64,000 bases of DNA from Flavobacteriaceae bacterium CRH. GTDB taxonomy: Bacteria > Bacteroidota > Bacteroidia > Flavobacteriales > Flavobacteriaceae. Location: the NCBI GenBank assembly GCA_001507425.1, contig LMAJ01000001.1:62001-126000 (forward strand). The letters run 5' to 3'. The position numbers and the translations under genes are program-made. Under the pieces are notes generated by a model. The model saw only the letters and a program-made list of their open reading frames with translations. It had not been told where the DNA came from and did no database searches. The number at the start of each line of letters is the position of its first letter. The first letter of the stretch is position 1. Positions 56,936 through 64,000 of this stretch are shown here, one piece after another.

Positions 56936-58105
56936 ATGTATAAAAAACTTGCTAATATTAGTTTTTGGAATTTAGTCGGCTCATTAATTAATTTTTTAAG
57001 TAATTTCGTTATTGTTAGATTTTTTGGTATTAAAGTGTTTGGGGAGTTTTCATCTTATAGTGCTTATATTTCGTTAGGAGCATTAATTTTTATTGTTTTG
57101 CCACCTTCGTATTCAGTTTTTAAATTTCAGGATGATAAAGATTATAAATTTATTTTTGCTAATTTTTTTTTAAGCTCAAGCATTGTATATATACTTTTTT
57201 TGGTTGCTCTTAATTTGTTAAATTTCATTAGTATATCAATTTTTATATCAATATTATATAGTTTATCTCTAGTATGGCAAAATTATTTTGATGTCACGCT
57301 GCAGGCAAAGAACGAGTTAGGTAAATATTTTATTATGATGACAGTTTTTGCTTTTGTCAAAATTTTATTTATACTAATTTCAATCCTGCTTAATATTTCA
57401 TTTAACTTTAGTAATTTACTTTTTGTCATTGGTTTGAGTCAGATTTTTACTTTATTCCCTTATTTTTTCTTCGAAAGAAAAGTCATTTTTAAATCAATTT
57501 ATTTTTTTTCTAAGACATTTAAATATATTAAAGTTAATTTTATGGAATTTAAAGGGTACTATTTAAATACTGGACTTAAGAGAATTCAGGAATATTCGAC
57601 AATACTTTTATTTACCCCAATTTTGTCAAAAGAAGTATTAGGTTATTTTTCATTATTTGTAAAAATTATTTCTTTTGTACTAGGATTTAGTAGGATTTTA
57701 GAAATGTTTTTTAATGTTAGGGATAATATTAATAAATTTTTTTTATCAGCAAATTCGAAATCAAATATTATAAGTTTATTGCTGCAAATATGCTTTATTA
57801 TTACTGGTTTGATTTATCTGTATTTTTTAGTAGGACAATTTTATTTACTGCAATTGGTAGTGTTGAGTTTCCTTTTTCCGCTTTTTACTAAATCAGTATT
57901 TGCTAGGGCTTATTTTCTTTCGCGTTATGAGAATATTTACTTAAATTATAGTTCAGTTTTCTACATTATTATTAATTTAATTGGATTTGCTTTTTGTGAT
58001 TATTTTGTATTAACATCATTAAATTCAATATTAATAGTATACTTTTTAAGTAATTCATTAAGCAGTTATTTTTTGATCAATAAATTTAATAAATCTTATT
58101 TATGA
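56936..58105 (+). CDS. Wzx-like polysaccharide flippase (MOP superfamily)
   Basis: A 389-residue protein with about twelve hydrophobic helices. The N-terminus KLANISFWNLVGSLINFLSNFVIVRFFGIKVFGEFSSY (in parts) matches the flippase family, in which helix 1 is followed by a FG-hydrophobic-x-x-FG motif. It is a little shorter than typical Wzx (about 420). It would flip lipid-linked repeat units across the inner membrane. The stop overlaps the start of the acyltransferase gene by ATGA. Confidence 0.75.
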   Translation: MYKKLANISFWNLVGSLINFLSNFVIVRFFGIKVFGEFSSYSAYISLGALIFIVLPPSYSVFKFQDDKDYKFIFANFFLSSSIVYILFLVALNLLNFISISIFISILYSLSLVWQNYFDVTLQAKNELGKYFIMMTVFAFVKILFILISILLNISFNFSNLLFVIGLSQIFTLFPYFFFERKVIFKSIYFFSKTFKYIKVNFMEFKGYYLNTGLKRIQEYSTILLFTPILSKEVLGYFSLFVKIISFVLGFSRILEMFFNVRDNINKFFLSANSKSNIISLLLQICFIITGLIYLYFLVGQFYLLQLVVLSFLFPLFTKSVFARAYFLSRYENIYLNYSSVFYIIINLIGFAFCDYFVLTSLNSILIVYFLSNSLSSYFLINKFNKSYL

Positions 58106-58665
58106 TTGTCGAATTAATTTTGAAAGTTTTGTTATCTGTGAAATATCGAAAATTTCGTTTTAAATCAGAAGGCTTAAGATGTAATTATAAGTCAATAAAC
58201 TCTAAATTTCAATATTCTAATAAAATTTCTTTAGGGAACGATGTTTGGTTAGGACCAAAAACTGAACTAGACGGAGCTGGTGAGATAGAAATAGGAAATG
58301 GGGTAATATTTGGGCCTGAAGTATGTGTATATTCGCGTTCACATAATTTTGATAGTATAGAGTTAAAGGCACTGCCTTTTGATGATATTGTATGGAATGC
58401 AAAAGTTATTATTAATGATTTTGTATGGATTGGAAGACGCGCAATTATTTTACCAGGAGTAACTATTGGAAAAGCTGCAATCGTAGGAGCCGGTGCGGTA
58501 GTTTCAAAAGATGTGCCTGACTACGCTGTAGTAGTTGGAAATCCCGCTAAAGTTGTCAGGCTTAGAAATTCAGAAAGAGTTGAATTGCTATTGAAAGAAG
58601 AAACACCTTTTGTTTATAGTAAATTAGGGCATGGAAAAAAAGATGTTGTTAAAATTAAGAAATGA
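58102..58665 (+). CDS. Hexapeptide-repeat acyltransferase
   Basis: A 187-residue left-handed beta-helix acyltransferase. Hexapeptide repeats run from LGNDVWLGP through IEIGNGVIFG to IGKAAIVGAGAVVSKDVPDYAVVVGNPAKVVR (in parts). The His in SRSHNFD is in the position of the catalytic base of the maltose O-acetyltransferase/VAT group. It probably O-acetylates a sugar of the polysaccharide. It overlaps both neighbours by 4 bases (ATGA), indicating tight translational coupling. Confidence 0.85.
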   Translation: MIVELILKVLLSVKYRKFRFKSEGLRCNYKSINSKFQYSNKISLGNDVWLGPKTELDGAGEIEIGNGVIFGPEVCVYSRSHNFDSIELKALPFDDIVWNAKVIINDFVWIGRRAIILPGVTIGKAAIVGAGAVVSKDVPDYAVVVGNPAKVVRLRNSERVELLLKEETPFVYSKLGHGKKDVVKIKK

Positions 58666-59714
58666 AAATAAAAAAAAAAATAGTTTGTTTTACGCCTTGG
58701 ATGCGTTTTAATAATTTACGATATGAAAGCATTTTACCAGAAATATATATTTATATGCATGTTCACAAATATCAAATTTCAAAACTTAAGTTTATTGGTG
58801 GTTTGCATTATTATCTTTGGACATTTTTAAAATACAAGTATTTTTATCCTAAATATTTGAGAAAATTTTCCCAAACCTATGATATACTCTACACTTTTCA
58901 ATACGATCAAATCCCATTTTGGCCTAAAGAAAAAGAAATAATTTTAGATTTAGATGATCCAGTTTTCTCAGATAAGGAAATTGAATTTATTAACTACCCG
59001 AACGTTAAAACCTTAATTGTTTCAACAGATTACGCTAAATTGAAGTACGAATCATTAGGTATTAAAATTCCGATTGTGGTAATTTATCAGGGTGTTAAGG
59101 GAGATATGGAATATCAAGTTAATCCAGATGTTAATCAAAAAGTAATCATAGGTTATCATGCTCCTACACTTAGTACATCTTTAGATAATCCTTCTTTGTA
59201 TAGGAATGGAGTCGATAATTTAGATCTTTTTGTAGAAGCACTAGATTTGCTTGACGACACGTATAAAGATAAAATTACTGTTTCTTTAATTGGAAAAGCT
59301 TCTCCCTCAGTTTTGCAGCTTGCTAAAAATAACAAATTCATCAAATTAGAGGGTTTAGTTGCGAGTAATGAAGTAATGAATTATGTGAATAAATTTGATA
59401 TAGGTTTGTATCCAAGGACTTTTATATTACCATCAGGCCGTTTAAGTATTAAAATTGTACAATATATGATGCTCGGAAAACCAATCATAGCAACAAAACT
59501 TAGTGAAACTGAGATTGTCAACAATACTTTGAGTGGGATAATTTGTGAAGATGCAAGTGATTTTTCAAAAGCATTAGCTGAACTCATTGATAATAAGAAT
59601 ATGCGAGATAAATTTGGAAATAATGGAAGAGAATTTGCGAAAAAATATTTTTTGTTGGAAACTACGATTAATCAATATAAAAGTTTCTTTTTAAATTATT
59701 TGTCAATAGTTTAA
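58662..59714 (+). CDS. Glycosyltransferase (GT4-like)
   Basis: A 350-residue GT-B glycosyltransferase. The C-terminal domain has VSLIGKASPSVLQLAK, then LEGLVASNEVMNYVNKFDIGLYPRT and the GKPIIATKLSETEIV segment that replaces the usual E-x7-E region. The conserved E(G)FG motif is not strict, so it is an atypical GT4-like protein. The acceptor and donor sugars cannot be predicted. It overlaps the acyltransferase gene by ATGA; a 31-base gap separates it from the next glycosyltransferase. Confidence 0.75.
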   Translation: MKIKKKIVCFTPWMRFNNLRYESILPEIYIYMHVHKYQISKLKFIGGLHYYLWTFLKYKYFYPKYLRKFSQTYDILYTFQYDQIPFWPKEKEIILDLDDPVFSDKEIEFINYPNVKTLIVSTDYAKLKYESLGIKIPIVVIYQGVKGDMEYQVNPDVNQKVIIGYHAPTLSTSLDNPSLYRNGVDNLDLFVEALDLLDDTYKDKITVSLIGKASPSVLQLAKNNKFIKLEGLVASNEVMNYVNKFDIGLYPRTFILPSGRLSIKIVQYMMLGKPIIATKLSETEIVNNTLSGIICEDASDFSKALAELIDNKNMRDKFGNNGREFAKKYFLLETTINQYKSFFLNYLSIV

Positions 59715-59745
59715 TTTACCTCTGTAACTTGTATTTTAAAATTTT

Positions 59746-60912
59746 ATGGAAAATTCAAAAAAACTAATATATATACTTAATCACTATTCAGAAAACAGTA
59801 CACAACATTTTTTTCATGTTCTAAATTTATTAGAAGAAATTGCACAAAATGGTGTGTCAATAAAATTAATAATTGAAAAATCTGAAAGTGAGCCTATTGT
59901 AAATAATTCAAATATTGAGGTTTTCTGTTTAAGAAAAAAAGGGGTATTCAGATTACTTGAGTTATTTGATTTAATTTCAAAAAAACAAAAACAAGGCTAT
60001 AATAAATTATTTGTCAGAATTACAAATTGGGGAGCTATAATGGCTATTCTAAATTCTCTATTCACCAAATTGGAGGTTTATTATTGGCATAGTGGGACGG
60101 TTTTTGAGTTTGATAATGAGCAGAAATTTGATTTCACAAAATTTAAATGGTTCTTAAAGACTAAATTGCCTTTTAGTTTTATTAAACAATTTGTTACTTA
60201 TTTTGTGACTGGTCCGGAAAGTATGAAGGATTATTATGTAAATGTTGTTGGAGTTAAATCAGATAAAATAAAGATTTTGTATAACGATATAGATACATCA
60301 AGATTTTATAAAGTAAAGAAGAATGATGTTGACAAGGCTAAAAATGAATTAAAAATACCAACTCATAAAAAAATCATTTTATTTGTTCATAAATTTTCTC
60401 CCGTACGAAGATCAAAATTATACATTGGTAATTTTATAAAACAATTTTATAATGAGGGTGAGCTTCAAGATTATTTGTTTTATTTTATTGGAAATGGTCA
60501 AGATAAAGATGAGATAGAAATGGAAATTATTAATATGGGATATAGTGATAAAGTTTTTTTCTTAGGTGCTTTGCCAAATGCTCATGTTCATAAATTGTAT
60601 CAAGTCGCAGATATTTTTATTAATCCTACACATGCTGAAGGTTTTCCAAGAGTATTGATCGAAGCTATGGCTTGCGGACTTCCAATAGTAACAACAAATG
60701 CTGGCGGTATTAAAGATATTTTAGGTCCTAAGCAAATACAATTTATGTCAGACATAAACGATCCAAGTCATTTTGCAACTAATTTAATTAAAATTGCCAA
60801 ATTAAATGAATCGGAATTAAATAAAATAAAAGATGAAAATCTCGAAAATGTTACTAAATATTCTACTAGTACTGTTGCTAAAATGTATATAAAAACAATA
60901 TTTGATGAATAA
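59746..60912 (+). CDS. Glycosyltransferase family 4
   Basis: A 388-residue GT4 protein. The C-terminal domain has the standard motif HAEGFPRVLIEAMACGLPIVTTNAGG (in parts; E-x7-E with both glutamates) and the GNGQDKDEIE loop. KFSPVRRSKLY in the middle is a basic stretch near the donor site. The N-terminal domain (LIYILNHYSENSTQHFFHVLNL) is the acceptor half. It ends with an 8-base overlap into the next gene. Confidence 0.88.
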   Translation: MENSKKLIYILNHYSENSTQHFFHVLNLLEEIAQNGVSIKLIIEKSESEPIVNNSNIEVFCLRKKGVFRLLELFDLISKKQKQGYNKLFVRITNWGAIMAILNSLFTKLEVYYWHSGTVFEFDNEQKFDFTKFKWFLKTKLPFSFIKQFVTYFVTGPESMKDYYVNVVGVKSDKIKILYNDIDTSRFYKVKKNDVDKAKNELKIPTHKKIILFVHKFSPVRRSKLYIGNFIKQFYNEGELQDYLFYFIGNGQDKDEIEMEIINMGYSDKVFFLGALPNAHVHKLYQVADIFINPTHAEGFPRVLIEAMACGLPIVTTNAGGIKDILGPKQIQFMSDINDPSHFATNLIKIAKLNESELNKIKDENLENVTKYSTSTVAKMYIKTIFDE

Positions 60913-62008
60913 TTTATTACATGTTTCTGCAAATATTTATCATGGTATTAATAAATCAGATCATAACTATAAGATTTGGCGAGAATTATCCCGAGATTTT
61001 GATAAATACTACCTATTTGCACGATCTTCTAAAAACAAATTTGAAAGATTTCAGGATGATAACATTATCTTAATTCTAATTCCTAAAATAATAAATCCCG
61101 CACGTATATTTATTATTTCAAGTTTTTTAATTATTTTTTATATTAAGAAACTCAAAATTACACATATACTTTGTCAAAGTGCTATTTTTGGAGGGGCAGC
61201 ATCTATTCTTGCAAATTTTTTTTTTAAGATTCCTGTAATGATTGAAATTCATGGAGAAGAATATTTTCGAATTATGAATTCTCAAAAAACAAACTTGAAA
61301 GTTATATCTAAATTTTTGATTAAGCTTTACAAACGGGCAAATAAAGTTAGGTCATTAAATCCTTTTATGACTAAGAAACTTTATCAACTCGGTATTAGGG
61401 ACAATGTTGTGGAAATTTATAATCGAGTAAATCTTGATTTATTTAATAAAGTAAAATCATATTATCAAATAAACAATAGTGAATTAAAGATTGTTTCAGT
61501 TGGGAGATTTGTTAAGGAAAAAAATTATGAAAATTTAATTAAATATTTAAGTAAAGCAAATTTTAAATATCATCTAACATTAATTGGTGGTGGGGAATTA
61601 ATGAACACTTACGTCGAAATTGTAAAAAAACTGGGTGTTCAGGAAAATATAACATTGATAGATTGGATTGATCAAAAGCATTTTGTGGATATTTTAATTA
61701 ATAATGACATGTATATTCAACCTTCAATAAGTGAAGGAATGCCACGGACAATTGTAGAAGCAATGGCGTTACAAATGCCAATTATTGCGACAAAAGTAGG
61801 ATCTATTGAAGGAGTAATTGAGGACAATATCAATGGTTTACTAGTCAATACTGATGAAAATGATATAATGAATGCTATCATAAAATTAAAAGATTCCGAA
61901 ATTTTAAGATCAAAATTGGCAAAACGTGCGAGAATGGATGTTTTGGAAAAGTACGAATGGAATTCTGTGTTCAAGAAATACAGAAATGAAATTATTTCGA
62001 TGAAATGA
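60905..62008 (+). CDS. Glycosyltransferase family 4
   Basis: A 367-residue GT4 protein. IEIHGEEYF in the N-terminal domain and, in the C-terminal domain, SVGRFVKEKNYENLI, GGGELMN and SEGMPRTIVEAMALQMPIIATKVGSIEGVI (in parts) are present, with both E-x7-E glutamates. The ATG at 60905 is used; a TTG codon just before it would add one residue. It overlaps the upstream gene by 8 bases and the downstream gene by ATGA. Confidence 0.88.
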   Translation: MNNLLHVSANIYHGINKSDHNYKIWRELSRDFDKYYLFARSSKNKFERFQDDNIILILIPKIINPARIFIISSFLIIFYIKKLKITHILCQSAIFGGAASILANFFFKIPVMIEIHGEEYFRIMNSQKTNLKVISKFLIKLYKRANKVRSLNPFMTKKLYQLGIRDNVVEIYNRVNLDLFNKVKSYYQINNSELKIVSVGRFVKEKNYENLIKYLSKANFKYHLTLIGGGELMNTYVEIVKKLGVQENITLIDWIDQKHFVDILINNDMYIQPSISEGMPRTIVEAMALQMPIIATKVGSIEGVIEDNINGLLVNTDENDIMNAIIKLKDSEILRSKLAKRARMDVLEKYEWNSVFKKYRNEIISMK

Positions 62009-63057
62009 AAATATTAAGATTCTGTTTAAAAATCCCTCCTATGAAAGGAGGAATGGAGGCACATATTTATCATCTTACTAAGCAACAAATAATACAAGGC
62101 AATCAGGTAACAATAATTTTTAATGGTGGTGAAAAAATTTCGGGTAACGATGTTAAATTTTCTAAAATTAAATTGTTTAAAATAAAGCCAGAATTTTTGG
62201 GAGTAATCACATTTGGAATCATTTCAATTTTTTATTTATTAGTAAAAAATAAGAAATTTGATATTGTTCACGTACATGGAGATTGGAGTTCTATCCTTAT
62301 TGGTAGATTGATGGTGTATCTAGGTATTGCTAAAAAAGATGCTTTTACTTTTCATGGAGGTATTCAGAATAATTTTTCACATAATAAATTATTACCATTT
62401 TTTTTAAAAAATGTTTTTGTAGCATTTGTTACAGGATTTGAAAGTTTTCAGTATATTAAAAAGCATAACTCAAATGCATATTTTCAACCTAGCGGAGTAA
62501 ATCCTATTTTTTTTGAAAAGGAATCTAAAAATGCTGTAATAGGAAAGATACATGATGTGATTTCTGTTGCGAATTTCTTTCCTGTTAAAAATCATAAGTT
62601 TATTATTGAAATTGCTCAGATTCTCAAAGAATATTCATTCGTTCTAGTTGGCAATGGACCTACATTGGTTGAGATAGAAAATGAAATTAAAAAAAGAAAA
62701 TTATCTAACGTTAATTGTGTTGGTTTTAAAGATATAAATGATATTAAAAAATTACTGGAGGAATCAAAGTTGTTTTTGTTAACATCTTTAGAAGAAGGAA
62801 CTCCAACTTCTATGATGGAAGCTATTACAATGGGGCTTCCAGTTGTTATTTCAGATGTTGGTGGTATTTCAAATTTTATTGAAAAATCTAATGGAAGTAT
62901 TGTAAAAGAATTTAATGCACAATCTTATTCTGAAATAATAAAAGATTTAATAGAAAATAATGCTATTTATAAAAGTATAAGTGAAAATAACTATGCTTTT
63001 TCAAAAAGATTTGATTGGAGTTCAATAGGAAATATGATAACATCTAAATATGTATAA
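62005..63057 (+). CDS. Glycosyltransferase family 4
   Basis: A 350-residue GT4 protein. MKGGMEAHIYHLTKQQ at the N-terminus is the glycine-rich acceptor-domain start, VHVHGDWSS follows, and the C-terminal domain carries NFFPVKNHKFIIEIA, VGNGPTLVE and LEEGTPTSMMEAITMGLPVVISDVGGI (in parts). PVKNHKF is shared with the next gene, suggesting a common ancestor. It overlaps both neighbours (ATGA upstream, 8 bases downstream). Confidence 0.88.
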   Translation: MKILRFCLKIPPMKGGMEAHIYHLTKQQIIQGNQVTIIFNGGEKISGNDVKFSKIKLFKIKPEFLGVITFGIISIFYLLVKNKKFDIVHVHGDWSSILIGRLMVYLGIAKKDAFTFHGGIQNNFSHNKLLPFFLKNVFVAFVTGFESFQYIKKHNSNAYFQPSGVNPIFFEKESKNAVIGKIHDVISVANFFPVKNHKFIIEIAQILKEYSFVLVGNGPTLVEIENEIKKRKLSNVNCVGFKDINDIKKLLEESKLFLLTSLEEGTPTSMMEAITMGLPVVISDVGGISNFIEKSNGSIVKEFNAQSYSEIIKDLIENNAIYKSISENNYAFSKRFDWSSIGNMITSKYV

Positions 63058-64000
63058 TATTAAAATTTTACAGCTAATTACAGGTTTAGATGTAGGAGGA
63101 GCAGAAAAAGTAGTATTTGATTTATCACGTTCATTAAAAGATCTGGGGCATGAAGTTTTTGTTATAGGCATTAGTGATAAAGATAATCTTAAATATTTAT
63201 TTGAAGAAGAAAATATAAATGTGAGTATTTTAAACGTTTTAAAAACATTTTCTTCTTTTTTAAGAGGTTGCAAAGAATTGTTTGTTTTTATAAAAGAAAA
63301 AGATATAAGAATTATTCATGTACATATGGCCCATGCTTTAATAATGGCACTTATGGTGAAAATATTTCGGCCTAAACTTAAAATTGTATTTACCTCTCAT
63401 AACTTTAATATTGGATCAAAAACAAGAGAACTAATTGTGAATTTTTCAAAGCATTTTAGAGATGCTGATATAATTTTTTCCGCTAGTATGTGGAAGAATA
63501 TTTATAAGAAAAATGCTTATGTAATTCCAAATGGTATAGATGTTTCGAAATATGAAACTAATGTTAAAAAAAATGAAATATTTACATTTTTATGTATAGG
63601 TAGAATTGAACCTGTTAAAAATCATAAGTTTTTAGTTGATATAGCTGTAAGGCTGGAGAAAGAATTTGATTTTGAAATTCATATTGTAGGAGAAGGTTTT
63701 TTAAAACAAGAATTAATAGATTATATTGTTGAGAAAAATGTAAAGTCAAAATTTAAACTTTTGGGTTATCGTAAAGATATTAATATTATTTGCAACCGAT
63801 CTCACGTATTTATTCTTCCTTCATTGTGGGAGGGACTTCCTATTTCCTTATTAGAGGCAGCAGCATCTGGAATACCTGTTATTTCTACTGCTGTTGGCAG
63901 CATTCCGGAATTGATTGATGAGAATTCAGGTTATTTGACTGATTTAGATTTTTTATATGATAAAATGAAATTAACATATTATAATTATAATGAAGCTTTG
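63050..64000 (+). CDS. Glycosyltransferase family 4 (cut by window end)
   Basis: An open frame of 317 codons runs from the ATG at 63050 to the window edge without a stop. It begins MYNIKILQLITGLDVGGAEK, with the G-G-A-E acceptor-side motif, and continues with VHMAHALI, IPNGIDVSKY, IGRIEPVKNHKFLVDIA, VGEGFLKQEL and SLWEGLPISLLEAAASGIPVISTAVGSIPELI (in parts), a complete GT4 donor site. About 40-60 residues are probably missing. It overlaps the previous gene by 8 bases. Confidence 0.9.
   Translation, partial: MYNIKILQLITGLDVGGAEKVVFDLSRSLKDLGHEVFVIGISDKDNLKYLFEEENINVSILNVLKTFSSFLRGCKELFVFIKEKDIRIIHVHMAHALIMALMVKIFRPKLKIVFTSHNFNIGSKTRELIVNFSKHFRDADIIFSASMWKNIYKKNAYVIPNGIDVSKYETNVKKNEIFTFLCIGRIEPVKNHKFLVDIAVRLEKEFDFEIHIVGEGFLKQELIDYIVEKNVKSKFKLLGYRKDINIICNRSHVFILPSLWEGLPISLLEAAASGIPVISTAVGSIPELIDENSGYLTDLDFLYDKMKLTYYNYNEAL

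Overview
The window is a chromosomal segment of a flavobacterium (Bacteroidota, most likely Flavobacterium or a close relative). The evidence is low-GC coding DNA, almost no Shine-Dalgarno sequences before start codons, repeated promoters of the Bacteroidota form TTG-N19/20-TAnnTTTG, a SusC/SusD pair, a UpxY-type NusG paralogue, and ribosomal protein sequences and gene order typical of that group. No rRNA, tRNA, CRISPR array, insertion sequence, phage gene or replication origin was seen.

Layout. (1) 1-9.2 kb: housekeeping and repair genes on both strands (mpl-type Mur ligase, DUF1287 lipoprotein, GNAT, radC, YjjG-like HAD phosphatase, rarA, rhomboid protease, DUF2490 protein, rlmB). (2) 9.2-15.8 kb, minus strand: a SusC/SusD outer-membrane uptake pair and an Omp85-superfamily protein. 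(3) 15.9-33.5 kb, plus strand: the ribosomal super-cluster. A str-type operon (rpsL-rpsG-fusA-rpsJ) ends at a terminator. A 403-bp gap with a new promoter follows, then a nearly gapless S10-spc-alpha operon from rplC to rplQ, including secY, infA, rpmJ (38 codons), rpsD and rpoA. Three spacers in that run carry strong RNA hairpins (before rpsH, rpsD and rplQ); the one before rpsH also has its own promoter. (4) 33.7-41.7 kb: central metabolism (carA, eno, gltA), two guanidino-group-modifying-type enzymes (an arginine deiminase-like protein and CtlX), marC, a CoA-binding protein and recR. Several of these are bounded by clear intrinsic terminators. (5) 41.8 kb to the window end: a capsule/exopolysaccharide locus that continues past the edge.

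The polysaccharide locus contains two export/co-polymerase sets: a small Wza-like lipoprotein with a Wzc-type tyrosine kinase, and a large multi-SLBB protein with a kinase-less Wzz. It also has nucleotide-sugar genes: a WbpP/TviC-type UDP-HexNAc epimerase, an animal-type UDP-glucose dehydrogenase, a WbpO/TviB-type UDP-HexNAc dehydrogenase, manC and rmlB. Other members are a UpxY antiterminator, a Wzy-like polymerase, a Wzx-like flippase, a hexapeptide acyltransferase and five glycosyltransferases, the last cut by the window end. Together these predict an acidic heteropolysaccharide containing uronic acids, probably made by a Wzx/Wzy route. From about 55.2 kb the DNA is visibly more AT-rich, genes overlap by 4-8 bases, and the boundary holds a truncated epimerase remnant. 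This is the pattern expected of an exchangeable, strain-specific glycan cassette.

Points most worth a second look are the structured RNA before rpsD, the promoter plus hairpin before rpsH, the terminator and fresh promoter just after upxY, and the epimerase remnant at the cassette boundary. I found no clearly unprecedented multi-gene system.
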